From positions 1 to 64,000 of the forward strand of contig NZ_LDWR01000014.1 of NCBI RefSeq assembly GCF_001039005.1: a stretch of 64,000 bases of DNA. Reading direction: 5' to 3'. How positions within the stretch are numbered: the first letter of the stretch is position 1; each line of letters opens with the position of its first letter. Under the pieces are notes generated by a model. It ran no database searches. It saw only the letters and a list, made by a program, of their open reading frames with translations, and was not told the DNA's origin. Positions 29,501-36,268 of the stretch are shown in pieces. A program made the position numbers and the translations under genes. This stretch comes from Burkholderia cepacia. GTDB lineage: Bacteria > Pseudomonadota > Gammaproteobacteria > Burkholderiales > Burkholderiaceae.

Positions 29501-32500
29501 CATCGCTGCGCGCCGGCCGACGCGGTGCTGGCGAGCTTCACGGAACGCACGCCGCGCACGATGGCGACCCTGCTCGCCGGCTACGGGAGGCTGTGGGCGA
29601 AGGGCGCGCGTCTGACCCGCCGCGACGCGTACGCGGGCGAGCGCCGCAAGCGCCTGCCGTTGCCGGGTTATCCGTTCGAGCGGACGCGTCACTGGTTGTC
29701 GGCACCGCCGGGCGGCTCCATCGGGCACGCACGGCCGGACGCGCTGGCGCCGACAGTTGCATCGGTGGCTGCACCGGCCGCGGTCGACACCCCGCCGGCC
29801 GCACCGGTCGAAACCGACGACGTGCGGCACGCATTGGCGCGCATCTGGACGGAGTGCCTCGGCCATGAGCAGATCGCGCCGACCGACGATTTCTTCGAAC
29901 TGGGCGGCGATTCGCTGCTGGCCGGGCGCGTGCTCACGCGGATTCACGAGCGGCTGAATGCGGAGCTGACGCTCGAGGCGTTCTTCAGTGCGCCGACGAT
30001 CGATGGGCTGGCCCGCGCGATTCGCGCGCAGGCCGAACCGGCGCAGCCCGCCGTGCGGGCGGCAACGCAGCCGGCCGCCCTGCCGGCCACCGGGCCGCGC
30101 CGCGCGCCGATGTCGTTCCAGCAGCGTCGGCTGTGGACGCTCGAACGGCTCGGCATGGGCGGTTCGGTCTTCCACCTGCCGCAATGCCTGCATCTGCACG
30201 GCGACGTCGACCGCGCCGCGCTGCACGCGGCGCTCGCCGGGCTGGTCGCGCGCCATCCGGTGTTGCGCACGTCGTTTCACGAGGGGTCGGACGGCGGCGG
30301 CGAGCAGCACGTGCATGCCGACGCGGCGGTCGCGCTGTCGATCCATGCGTACGCAGGCGGCACGGACGACGCACTGCGCGCGTTCATCGCGCAGCATCGC
30401 GACGCGCTGCGGGCGGAGCCGTTCGATCTCGCGCGGCCGCCGCTGTTTCGCGCGCGGCTGCTCGAACTCGGGCCACGCCGCGCGTGCCTGCTGATGTCGT
30501 TCCATCACATCGTCGTCGATGGCTGGTCGTTCCGGCTGATCGCACAGGATCTCGCGTCGCTGTACGGCGCGGCGAGCCAGGGGCGCGCGCCGGATGCCGC
30601 GCCGCCCGCGTGGGATTACGCGGACTACAGCGCGGAGCAGGCGGCGCGGTTCGCCGCCGGGCACTACGCGGCGCACGAGGCGTTCTGGGCGCATCTGGAC
30701 GGCGCGCCGGTGCTCGACCTCGGCGGCGACCGGCGCCGCGCACGCACGCCGGGGCGCCTCGCGCACAGCGGCCGCGTCGCGGTGGACGCCGGGCGCGCAC
30801 AGCAGGTCGACGCGCTGGCGCGGCGCTTGCGGACGACGCCGTACGTCGTGTTCCTGTCGGCGTTCCTGCTGATGCTGTCGCGGCGCACCGGGCAGCGCGA
30901 CCTGGTGGTCGGCTCGCCGGTCGCCAACCGCGCGTCGAGCCGCACCGAAGGGCTCGTCGGCTTTTTCGTCAACCTGCTCGCGCTGCGCGTGGCATTCCCG
31001 GCAGCCAGCCGCGCACGGGCGTGGATCGAGCGGGTGCGTGACTGCGTGATGGCCGCGCACGCGCACCAGGACTATCCGTTCGAAAAGCTGGTCGAGCGCT
31101 ACGCGGGCCCGCGCGACACGTCGCTGACGCCGCTGTTCCAGGTGGTGTTCTCGATGCAGGAGGCGCCGGTTCGCAACGTGCAGATCGGCGCGCTGGACGT
31201 CGCGTTCGAGGACACGCCGGAAACGGAAACCGAATACGACCTGACGATGAACCTGCATCGCGACGGCGCGGGCTACGGCGGCGTGCTGCTGACGCGCGAC
31301 GGCGCGCTGGAGCGGGGCGAGGCGGACGAGGTGGTCGAACAGTTCCACGCGGCGCTGGACCTGTTGCTGACGCTGCCGGACGATGCGCCGCTGGGTGACG
31401 CGGGCGTGCTGTCGGCCGCGCAGCGGCAGGCCTGGCAGGCGGCGTCCGGGGCGGCCGACGCGTCCGCGTGGGCGGCGTCCGACCTCGTGTCGCTGCTGTC
31501 GGGCACGCTGACGGCCGGCAACGCTGCGCCGGCGGTTGCCACCGCGCACGAGACGCTCAGTTACGGGGCGCTGCGGGACCGGGTGGAGCGGGTCGCGGGT
31601 GCACTGCACACGCGCGGCGTCCGCACCGGCGACCGCGTCGCGTTGTGCTTGCCGATGGGGCTCGACGCATTGGTGGCGCTGCTTGGCGTGCTGCGTGCCG
31701 GTGCCACGTACCTGCCGCTCGATCCCGCCGCGCCGGCCGCGCGGCAGCACGCGATCCTGTCGCAAGCGGCGCCGGTGCTGCTCGTGCACGACGCCACGGC
31801 GGCGCCGCCGGCGTGGCCCGGATGCGCGGCGATCGCATTCGCCGCGCTTGGCGACGCGCCCGCCGGCGCGCTGCCCGCGCGTATCGATCCGCAACAGGCC
31901 GCCTATACGTTGTTCACGTCCGGCTCGACCGGCGTGCCGAAGGGCGTCGACGTCAGTCATCGGGCGGTCGCGCACAAGATCCAGGCGCTGTGCGCCGCGT
32001 ATCGCATGACGGCCGACGACCGGGTCGTGCAGTTCTCGTCGCTCGTCTTCGACGTGTCGATCGAGGAGATCTTCACCACGCTGTCCGCCGGCGCCTGCCT
32101 GCTGCTGCTCGACCGTGCGGCATGGCCGACGCTCGGCGCGTTCAGCGGCCTGCTCGACGCGCAGCGCGCGACCGTGCTCAACCTGCCCGCGTCGTTCTGG
32201 CGCGAATGGGTGCGTGCGCTCCGGCTCGGCGAGGCCGTGCTGCCGGCGCGGCTGCGTCTGGTCGTGACGGGCAGCGAGACGGTGCCGCTCGCGGCGGTGC
32301 AGGCATGGCGCGCCGTGACGGGCCGCCGCGTGGCGCTGATGAACGCGTACGGGCTGACGGAAAGCGTGATCACGTCCGTCGTACACGACGTGCCGGCCGA
32401 CGCGCGCCCGGACGAACGCGACGTGCCGATCGGCGCGCCGCTGCCGGGCACCACGGCCTATGTCCTCGACGCGCATCTGCAACCGGTACCGCCGCTGTGC

Positions 32501-34606
32501 CGCGGCGAGCTCTACCTGGGCGGTAGCGCGCTCGCGAGCGGCTATTCGGGCCGGCCCGGGCAGACGGCCGCGGCCTTCCTGCCCGATCCGTTCGCCGGAC
32601 AGCCGGGCGCGCGCATGTATCGCACCGGCGACTTCGTGCGTCGCGACGCGCAGGGCGCGCTGGTCTACCTCGGCCGGGGCGATCGCCAGATCAAGATGCG
32701 CGGAGTGCGCGTCGATCTGGCCGAAGTGGAGGCGCTGCTGCTCGAACAGGACGGCGTGCGCGAGGCGGCGGTGCGGCTGTCGGGCGGGCACGACGCGATG
32801 GCGCCGCGCCTGGAGGCGTTCATCGTCGTCGGTCCGGACGCGTCGGGTGCGCCGGACACGCCACGCGAGGCGGCGCGCGAGCGGCTGCGCGCGCTGCGCC
32901 GCGTCGCGCCGGCGCATCTGGTGCCGCATGCGCTGGTTATCGTGCCGTCGCTGCCCAAGACGTCCGGCGACAAGATCGACCGCCAATGGGTGTCGACGGC
33001 GGTGCTGCCGGACGAGGCCGCAGGCGACGACGAAACGCCGCCGCTGCGCGCATTGCTGACGGTGCTGCGTGACGTGCTGCGGCTGGCGCAGATCGGCCGG
33101 GACGACAACTACTTCGGGCTGGGCGGCGATTCCATCCTGGTGCTGCGGGCCGTCGCGCAACTGAACCGGGCGGGCTGGACGGTCGATCCGCAGGACTTCT
33201 TCGCGAGTCCGACCATCGCGGACCTGGCCGATTGCCTGCGGCCGCTGGCGGCGCGGCCGGAGGCGGACGATACGTCCGGGTTTCCGTTGACGCCGTATCA
33301 GCGGCGCGTGTTGCAGCGTCCGCACGCGCACCACTGGAACCGCTCGCTGCTCGTTCAGGCGGCGCAGCCGCTCGACGCCGACGCGCTGCGGGCCGCATTC
33401 CGTTCGCTGCTCGACGCGCACCCGGGGCTGCGCTGCGTATTCGACCGCGACGCGCTGCTAGGCCGCGTCGCGCCGCCGGACGCGGACGCCGCGCAGCGCT
33501 GCTTCAGCAGCCACGACCTCGGCACGGCAGGCGATGCGGCGCGCTTCATCGTCGCGCACAGCACGACGCTGCAGCAGGGCTTCGATCTGGCGCACGGGCC
33601 GCTGATCCGGATCGCGCACTACCGGTGCGGCGCGGCCGGCGACCGGCTGCTGCTCGTCGTGCACGGGCTGGTGGCGGACAGCCACGGCTGGGCGGTGCTG
33701 CTGGACGACCTGGCCAATGCGTATGCGGCGCATGCGAACGGCCGGACGCCGACACTGGCCGTGCCGACGCTGGCGTACCCGGCCTATCTTCGCGCGCTGG
33801 ACGCACGCATTGCCGCCGCGCGGCAGGCGGGCGAAACCGCCGCGTACTTCGCGCCGATGGCGGCCAACGTCGCGCTGCCGCGGGATCGGCACGCAGCACA
33901 CGGCGAGAACGCCGAGGCCAGCCAGCAAGTCGTGCGCGACCGGCTGACGGGTGAGGCCGCGCGACAGATGCTGGCCGTCGTGCCGCAGCGCCTGCGCGTG
34001 AAAGCCGCCACCGTCGCGATCGCGGCGGCCGCGCGCGCGCTGACCGATTGGGCGGGCGGCGCGGTGGTCGCCGATCTCGGCCGGCACGGCCGCGACTGGC
34101 TCGACGACGGGCCGGCGGTCGAGCGCGCGGTCGGCTGCTTCGTCTGCGACGTGCCGTTGCTGTTGCCGCATCGCGCCGGCGTGCCGAGCGTCGCAGCGCT
34201 GCGCGAGTGGGAGGCGACGCTCGCCGCGCTGCCGCCGGCCGCGCTGGGCGGCGCGGACGTGCCGCCGCCCGCCGGCGTCGATCCCGACGCGTGGCGGCGC
34301 TGCGTGCAACCGCAGGTCAGCGTCGATTTCGTATCGGCGGCCGCCGCGCGACCGTCCGCGTGGTTCTCCGCTGCCACCGAGGCGGTGGGCGCGGACCGCG
34401 CGGCGATCGACGAACGTTCGCACCTGCTGAACCTCGTCTGCGTCGCGGGCGACGGCGAACTCGCGTTCGAGTGCCGTTACAGCGATGCCGTGCACACGCG
34501 CGCCACCGCCGAACAGTTGCTGCGTCAGTGGCGCGAGCACATGGAGGCCGCGCTCGCGCATGTCGCCGACGCCGCCATTCCCGTAGTCGAACACGACCAT
34601 TCCTGA
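20570..34606 (+). CDS. Hybrid NRPS-PKS: C-A-T-C-A-T-KS-AT-T-C-A-T-E*
   Basis: A 4678-residue megasynthase. Module 1: C (about 40-490, HHLIVDGWS), A (about 500-1000, pocket DAFWVGGTFK, valine-like), T Ser1050. Module 2: C (HHAMLDGWS), A (pocket DVTNFAAIYK, no match known to me), T Ser2125. PKS module: KS with Cys2355, THGTGT and GHLDSAAG; AT with Ser2791 in GHSLGE and HAFH, the malonyl type; no KR, DH or ER; T Ser3115. Module 4: C (HHIVVDGWS), A (pocket DVENVTAITK, unassigned), T Ser4188. The last about 440 residues resemble an epimerase but keep only HGLVADSHGW (His4365, Asp4370) and RHGRDW instead of EGHGRE, so it is probably inactive as such. No thioesterase or reductase ends the protein. 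The malonyl unit should stay as a beta-keto group. Start ATG 20570 shares one base with the upstream stop. Confidence 0.92.
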   Translation: MSHKDSTENKRRQLLEAFGRQRGADSRDAITRQARPADLPASAEQLRMWVQMAISGGAGHFHVPHVLEIAGTLDEAALRAALRDVVARHEALRTTFDERDGSLYQRVHPALDPSLPVHRHAADATDAEIARAITAEIAQPFDLAHGPLLRVSLHRLGDARQILVLTAHHLIVDGWSLELMLADWWSAYAARLAGRAFEPPADDEPHYADYALWQQARSAADSAPSLAYWQGRLTGATTLELPFALPRPSRRAHDGELVFFAIPAAVRARAEALARRQGGTLFTVMLAAWRCLLGDYAGQDDFCIGTTASNRVHPGSERIVGFFANLLALRTARQGCATFAALVERERDTVADALRHQAVSFDHVVEQVGVARDSARSPLFQVNFVLQDTKGAVPGAAEPAAPAGMPAMTVRDDLYRYAQFDLTLFAELTSDGVRCCTVFRTDLFEAADIERLSRTYTHYLDALTAQPDAPFGTLARGDAPTLDALRGWQSRALGQPLPDSIGAVIDALARKHPGRTAIRHGDATLDYHALNTRANRLADHLRDLGVSPGSTVGLCLEPGAELIVAMLAVLNAGCAYVPLDSRYPADRLRFLIDDSQASVIVTREDVVARTDALRDGYLNLIVLEDHDDEIAARDGAFVASGLPAQMPAYLMYTSGTTDRPKGVIVPQQAILRLAYRPAYLDVTPDDVFLQFAPTAFDASTFEIWTALLNGASLVVPVGRDASLDQLGPLLVDARVTILWLTSGLFSAMVDHAPDALRRLRYLVCGGDVLSLPHVARARALLEHGQVVNGYGPTETTTFATAYPVRGALAAGRTVPIGMPIQGTSVYVLDDDLNPLPAGAAGDIYIAGLGVAHGYANRPDLTAAAFVPDPYGGEPGARMYRSGDVGYWAHDGALHYLGRRDRQVKLRGYRIEPAEIEAALAACRGVQAAVVTVDATPQGDKQLVAYWTASPGTGTGADAPDEAGLRAQLRASLPDHLVPARFHAVPHIPLTANGKVDRAALARLAPTQAAAETAPELLTDTQRALRALWEDVLGRSGFGLDDGFFDLGGDSLLAIRLKAQAQRHGLEFEIQDLFVHQSVRTLGEHIERQCGAGVGTGAPAEAEAAVPRPPLTSDADRARLPAGVVDAYPLSRLQLGMLYHSLRHQHSSLYHDVIGYEVAYAYDEACLTHALERLSARHPALRTALRMEGFSVPLQLVFDTAGIPLAVTDLTALDAAAQAARIAAFMDGERFAAFDIAAAPLFRCFVFKLAAQRFKLVWSFHHAMLDGWSEAALTAEFIRLYTTGLAGLQNLQNDEPVQAGYRDFIELEQAALADPAQRDFWRGQLDGAQALSLRRAPLTGDAADERVEYLEVEVSAELEAALRALARDANVPLKSVLLAAHLRALQALSGRRDVLTSMVTHVRPETEHAERAVGLFLNSVPVRAALDGAASPVAQVRQVFEIESGIFRHRFYPSQQIRQDNGGIELGEVLFNFTSFHVLRELDDADVRMLAGRDGHAVNSFPVQVDFSVSASDQRLRCIVGYRADSLRRADAEDIAHAQHEALRRLAGAPAAPWLLPATLARLDDWAAPKPGLPVGASVGERLAACAAAAPDAVALIDDAGEITYAALLEQCDRRAAALTALGVRRGDVVAVCAGRAAETLQTVLALFRIGAVYLPLDPALPEARHRFMVDDARPVAIVGDAAAPACLRACGVRFVEQAVLAEAGAAAWAAAPRVSPGDPAYILYTSGSTGTPKGVLCRQEGILALFDALEHTYSLAAGDRVLWKTAQSFDVSLTEMLWPLMKGAAIVIARPDGQYDPRYLQRAIEQHRVTVVNFVPSMLHLFLQSLDAGAASPLRAVFAAGEPLLPATVELAARVLPHAPLFNAYGPTEASIYATVWRCASGPVLIGRAVGDVGTHILAADLARLPIGVTGELYLSGRALASGYLNRPELSAERFVPNPYATGDADRVLYRTGDLARFDRHGDIEFVGRDDQQVKVRGFRIETGEVESVLGRHPGVAKVAVLARSGSAGAVLYAFVQAAGALPDGALPDGALKAHAQQALPPYMVPDRIVVLDAMPMTGSGKIDRLRLADWPLDGASTTDHAGPASPARRTPGDAEAAVAAIWRDVLGVAEIDPDTNFFDAGGHSLALIQCQARLRGEFGRDVDIDHLFRYTTIRTLAGWLSASGDPSADVGGAAAAASASHVDSRDVAIIGMSAAVSGADDVEQFWQMLLAGEDGITRLDDARLRALGVPDDLLGNPRFVAARGLIRDPDCFDAAFFGYTPREAEIMDPQQRKLMEESYRALEDAGYAGPGHARDVGVYVGVGASQYLANHVIGNRDAVDALGLYQINVLNQPATQIAYRLNLTGPAVTLNTACSTSLVALHMAARAVAQGDCELALAGAASIGVDGVPGYLHRTGGIFSADGYCRAFDAAASGTVEGSGAGAVVLKRLDLARRDGDHVYAVVKGSAINNDGHDKAGYTAPSPAGQARVIRAALADAGVDAASVGYVETHGTGTLLGDPIEMAALKATYGQHPAHAPRMLGAVKTSVGHLDSAAGLAGVIKAALALERGKVPGTLHFDTPNPLLELDDAAFRITAEAVDWPDGGAPRRAAVSSFGIGGTNAHVILEAAPPEADAPTAAAAHCLRLSAATPDGLRRAADGLAAALRRHPEWALADVAHTLQAARQDHACRAFVVAESRDTALDALAAGVLPATDDAPHARPVIFLFTGQGAQAAGMARDLHRENPVFRAALDHVCGRFASAAGLALEPYLLGDASTTDTALVQPLLFAYEYALYQAWTALGVTPDYLIGHSLGELVAACCAGVFSLDEAVGLVAARAAAMQAQPAGAMLSVSIAEDELAAQLPPTLTIAAINGPLQCVVSGPVDAVELFAAHLRNTGVAHARLASSHAFHSPMMADAAARVQAHAATMTLRAPRIPLISNLDGTLLDARRATDPAYWAEHVLGAVRFSAGVRTLAALGDALWVEIGPRDVLAALVRAHRCAPADAVLASFTERTPRTMATLLAGYGRLWAKGARLTRRDAYAGERRKRLPLPGYPFERTRHWLSAPPGGSIGHARPDALAPTVASVAAPAAVDTPPAAPVETDDVRHALARIWTECLGHEQIAPTDDFFELGGDSLLAGRVLTRIHERLNAELTLEAFFSAPTIDGLARAIRAQAEPAQPAVRAATQPAALPATGPRRAPMSFQQRRLWTLERLGMGGSVFHLPQCLHLHGDVDRAALHAALAGLVARHPVLRTSFHEGSDGGGEQHVHADAAVALSIHAYAGGTDDALRAFIAQHRDALRAEPFDLARPPLFRARLLELGPRRACLLMSFHHIVVDGWSFRLIAQDLASLYGAASQGRAPDAAPPAWDYADYSAEQAARFAAGHYAAHEAFWAHLDGAPVLDLGGDRRRARTPGRLAHSGRVAVDAGRAQQVDALARRLRTTPYVVFLSAFLLMLSRRTGQRDLVVGSPVANRASSRTEGLVGFFVNLLALRVAFPAASRARAWIERVRDCVMAAHAHQDYPFEKLVERYAGPRDTSLTPLFQVVFSMQEAPVRNVQIGALDVAFEDTPETETEYDLTMNLHRDGAGYGGVLLTRDGALERGEADEVVEQFHAALDLLLTLPDDAPLGDAGVLSAAQRQAWQAASGAADASAWAASDLVSLLSGTLTAGNAAPAVATAHETLSYGALRDRVERVAGALHTRGVRTGDRVALCLPMGLDALVALLGVLRAGATYLPLDPAAPAARQHAILSQAAPVLLVHDATAAPPAWPGCAAIAFAALGDAPAGALPARIDPQQAAYTLFTSGSTGVPKGVDVSHRAVAHKIQALCAAYRMTADDRVVQFSSLVFDVSIEEIFTTLSAGACLLLLDRAAWPTLGAFSGLLDAQRATVLNLPASFWREWVRALRLGEAVLPARLRLVVTGSETVPLAAVQAWRAVTGRRVALMNAYGLTESVITSVVHDVPADARPDERDVPIGAPLPGTTAYVLDAHLQPVPPLCRGELYLGGSALASGYSGRPGQTAAAFLPDPFAGQPGARMYRTGDFVRRDAQGALVYLGRGDRQIKMRGVRVDLAEVEALLLEQDGVREAAVRLSGGHDAMAPRLEAFIVVGPDASGAPDTPREAARERLRALRRVAPAHLVPHALVIVPSLPKTSGDKIDRQWVSTAVLPDEAAGDDETPPLRALLTVLRDVLRLAQIGRDDNYFGLGGDSILVLRAVAQLNRAGWTVDPQDFFASPTIADLADCLRPLAARPEADDTSGFPLTPYQRRVLQRPHAHHWNRSLLVQAAQPLDADALRAAFRSLLDAHPGLRCVFDRDALLGRVAPPDADAAQRCFSSHDLGTAGDAARFIVAHSTTLQQGFDLAHGPLIRIAHYRCGAAGDRLLLVVHGLVADSHGWAVLLDDLANAYAAHANGRTPTLAVPTLAYPAYLRALDARIAAARQAGETAAYFAPMAANVALPRDRHAAHGENAEASQQVVRDRLTGEAARQMLAVVPQRLRVKAATVAIAAAARALTDWAGGAVVADLGRHGRDWLDDGPAVERAVGCFVCDVPLLLPHRAGVPSVAALREWEATLAALPPAALGGADVPPPAGVDPDAWRRCVQPQVSVDFVSAAAARPSAWFSAATEAVGADRAAIDERSHLLNLVCVAGDGELAFECRYSDAVHTRATAEQLLRQWREHMEAALAHVADAAIPVVEHDHS

Positions 34607-34607
34607 C

Positions 34608-36203
34608 ATGACCCGGATCTACCTGAAACCGAACGCCGTCTTCGAACCGCTGATCAATCAATGGTATGCGTGGACTTTCCTGCTGCAGCCGGCGACCTGC
34701 GCGCTGGTGATGAAGCAGGTGCACCTGCGCATCATGGAATCCTTCATCCGCGCGCCCGAGCTGCACCGGCGTTCCGCCGCGAAGATGGCCGGCGGGCCGT
34801 TCCTCAATGGCGGCCGGGAGCTCGTGCCGGCGGTCGAGGCGCTGATCGGCGACACCCGCACGCGCGCCGCGCCGCTGCTGGCGCTGGCGGACGCGCTGCG
34901 CGAGCTCGACGAACTACTCGCGCGGGAAGGGCGCGGCGATACGCTGTCGCCGTTGTATGCGCGGGTGCCCGAGCCGTTGAAGGGGCTCGTCGAGCTGGGT
35001 TACGACCTGCGCGGCCACGCGTCGTACCGGCTGTTCGAGCGGCTGCTGTACGACAGCGCCGGTTATCTCGACGCGCTGCAGAGCGTGAACGGCTTCGTCG
35101 CGACCAGCGACGACCGGAGCTTCATGCTCAGCACGCCGCGCTTTCCCGACGAGCACATGGTGCAGATCCGCCTGCCGTTCCGCGACGCGCTGTACGACGA
35201 GCTGTTCGCGGCCCGCCACGCGGGCGCTGCGCCGGACCTGATCGACCGTCTGCTCGTACACGCGGAAGGGGGTGCCGCGCGGCGCGCGGCGCTCGAAACC
35301 TGGTTCACCGACGCGCCGCCGCCGCGCCCGCCGTCGGTGTCGGCGCGCGCGGGGCAGCCGGTGAGGGTGCGCTACTTCAACCATGCGACGGTGCTGGTCG
35401 AAACCGCGGAATTTTCGCTGCTGACCGATCCGATCGTCGGTTATCCGCTCGGGCAGGGCGACGATCCGTTCACGTTCGCGGATCTGCCCGAGCGCATCGA
35501 CTACGTGCTGCTGACCCACAACCATCAGGATCACATCGTGCTCGAGAGCCTGCTGCAGCTACGGCACCGGATCGGCACGCTGGTGGTGCCGCGCAGCCAC
35601 GGCGGGTTCCTGCAGGACCCGTCGATCCGGCTCGCGCTCGAGGCGTGCGGGTTCGAGCGGGTGGTCGAGGTCGGCGAGCTGGACAGCGTGCCCGTGCCGG
35701 GCGGAGAGATCGTTGCGCTGCCGTTCCTCGGCGAGCACGGCGATCTGCATATCGCCGCGAAGATGGCCTTCGCGCTGAAGGTCGGCGGCAAGAGCATGCT
35801 GTTCGCAGCCGACTCGAACAACCTGCAGCCGGAGCTGTACCAGCGCATCGCGCAGCGCATCGGCCGGATCGGCACGCTGTTCATCGGCATGGAATGCGAA
35901 GGCGCGCCGATGTCCTGGCTGTACGGCGCGCTCCTGAACGAGCCGCTCGGGCGGCAGTTCGACCAGAACCGCCGCCTGAACGGCTCCGACTGCGAGCGTG
36001 CGTGGCCGCTGGTCGAGTGCTTCGCGCCGCGCCAGGTCTTCGTGTATGCGATGGGCGCGGAGCCGTGGCTCAAGTTCATCTCCAGCATCGAATACGCGCC
36101 GACCTCGCTGCCGATCGTCGAATCGGACAAGCTGATCGCCCGCTGCCACGCGCACGACATCCAGTCCGAGCGGCTGTACCTGAAGAAGGAAATCCTCCTC
36201 TGA
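34608..36203 (+). CDS. CmlA-type diiron beta-hydroxylase
   Basis: A 531-residue protein that matches CmlA of chloramphenicol biosynthesis in length (about 532) and layout: an about 245-residue N-terminal domain, then a metallo-beta-lactamase fold with YVLLTHNHQDH near residue 300. Other shared segments are PFLGEHGDLHI, FAADSNNLQPELY and GMECEGAPMSWLYG. CmlA uses a diiron centre and O2 to hydroxylate the beta carbon of an amino acid held on an NRPS carrier domain. So one of the residues loaded by the adjacent synthetases is probably beta-hydroxylated. It starts two bases after the synthetase stop. A plain hydrolase is unlikely given the whole-length match. Confidence 0.85.
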   Translation: MTRIYLKPNAVFEPLINQWYAWTFLLQPATCALVMKQVHLRIMESFIRAPELHRRSAAKMAGGPFLNGGRELVPAVEALIGDTRTRAAPLLALADALRELDELLAREGRGDTLSPLYARVPEPLKGLVELGYDLRGHASYRLFERLLYDSAGYLDALQSVNGFVATSDDRSFMLSTPRFPDEHMVQIRLPFRDALYDELFAARHAGAAPDLIDRLLVHAEGGAARRAALETWFTDAPPPRPPSVSARAGQPVRVRYFNHATVLVETAEFSLLTDPIVGYPLGQGDDPFTFADLPERIDYVLLTHNHQDHIVLESLLQLRHRIGTLVVPRSHGGFLQDPSIRLALEACGFERVVEVGELDSVPVPGGEIVALPFLGEHGDLHIAAKMAFALKVGGKSMLFAADSNNLQPELYQRIAQRIGRIGTLFIGMECEGAPMSWLYGALLNEPLGRQFDQNRRLNGSDCERAWPLVECFAPRQVFVYAMGAEPWLKFISSIEYAPTSLPIVESDKLIARCHAHDIQSERLYLKKEILL

Positions 36204-36268
36204 GCGCGAGCGGCCGCGTGGCCGCCCGCATCGTTTCGTCGAATCGTCGAACCAGGAAAACACCCCCC

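Noticed and set aside
20378..33421. A 4347-codon open frame on the minus strand opposite the NRPS-PKS.
   Set aside because: It is a shadow frame: in high-GC DNA the frame opposite a long gene lacks stops. Its translation is Arg/Gln/His-rich, has no domain, and the plus strand carries full NRPS-PKS motifs.
34608..36203. Metallo-beta-lactamase as antibiotic resistance.
   Set aside because: The whole-length layout and several segments match the CmlA diiron hydroxylase, and the gene is coupled to the synthetase.
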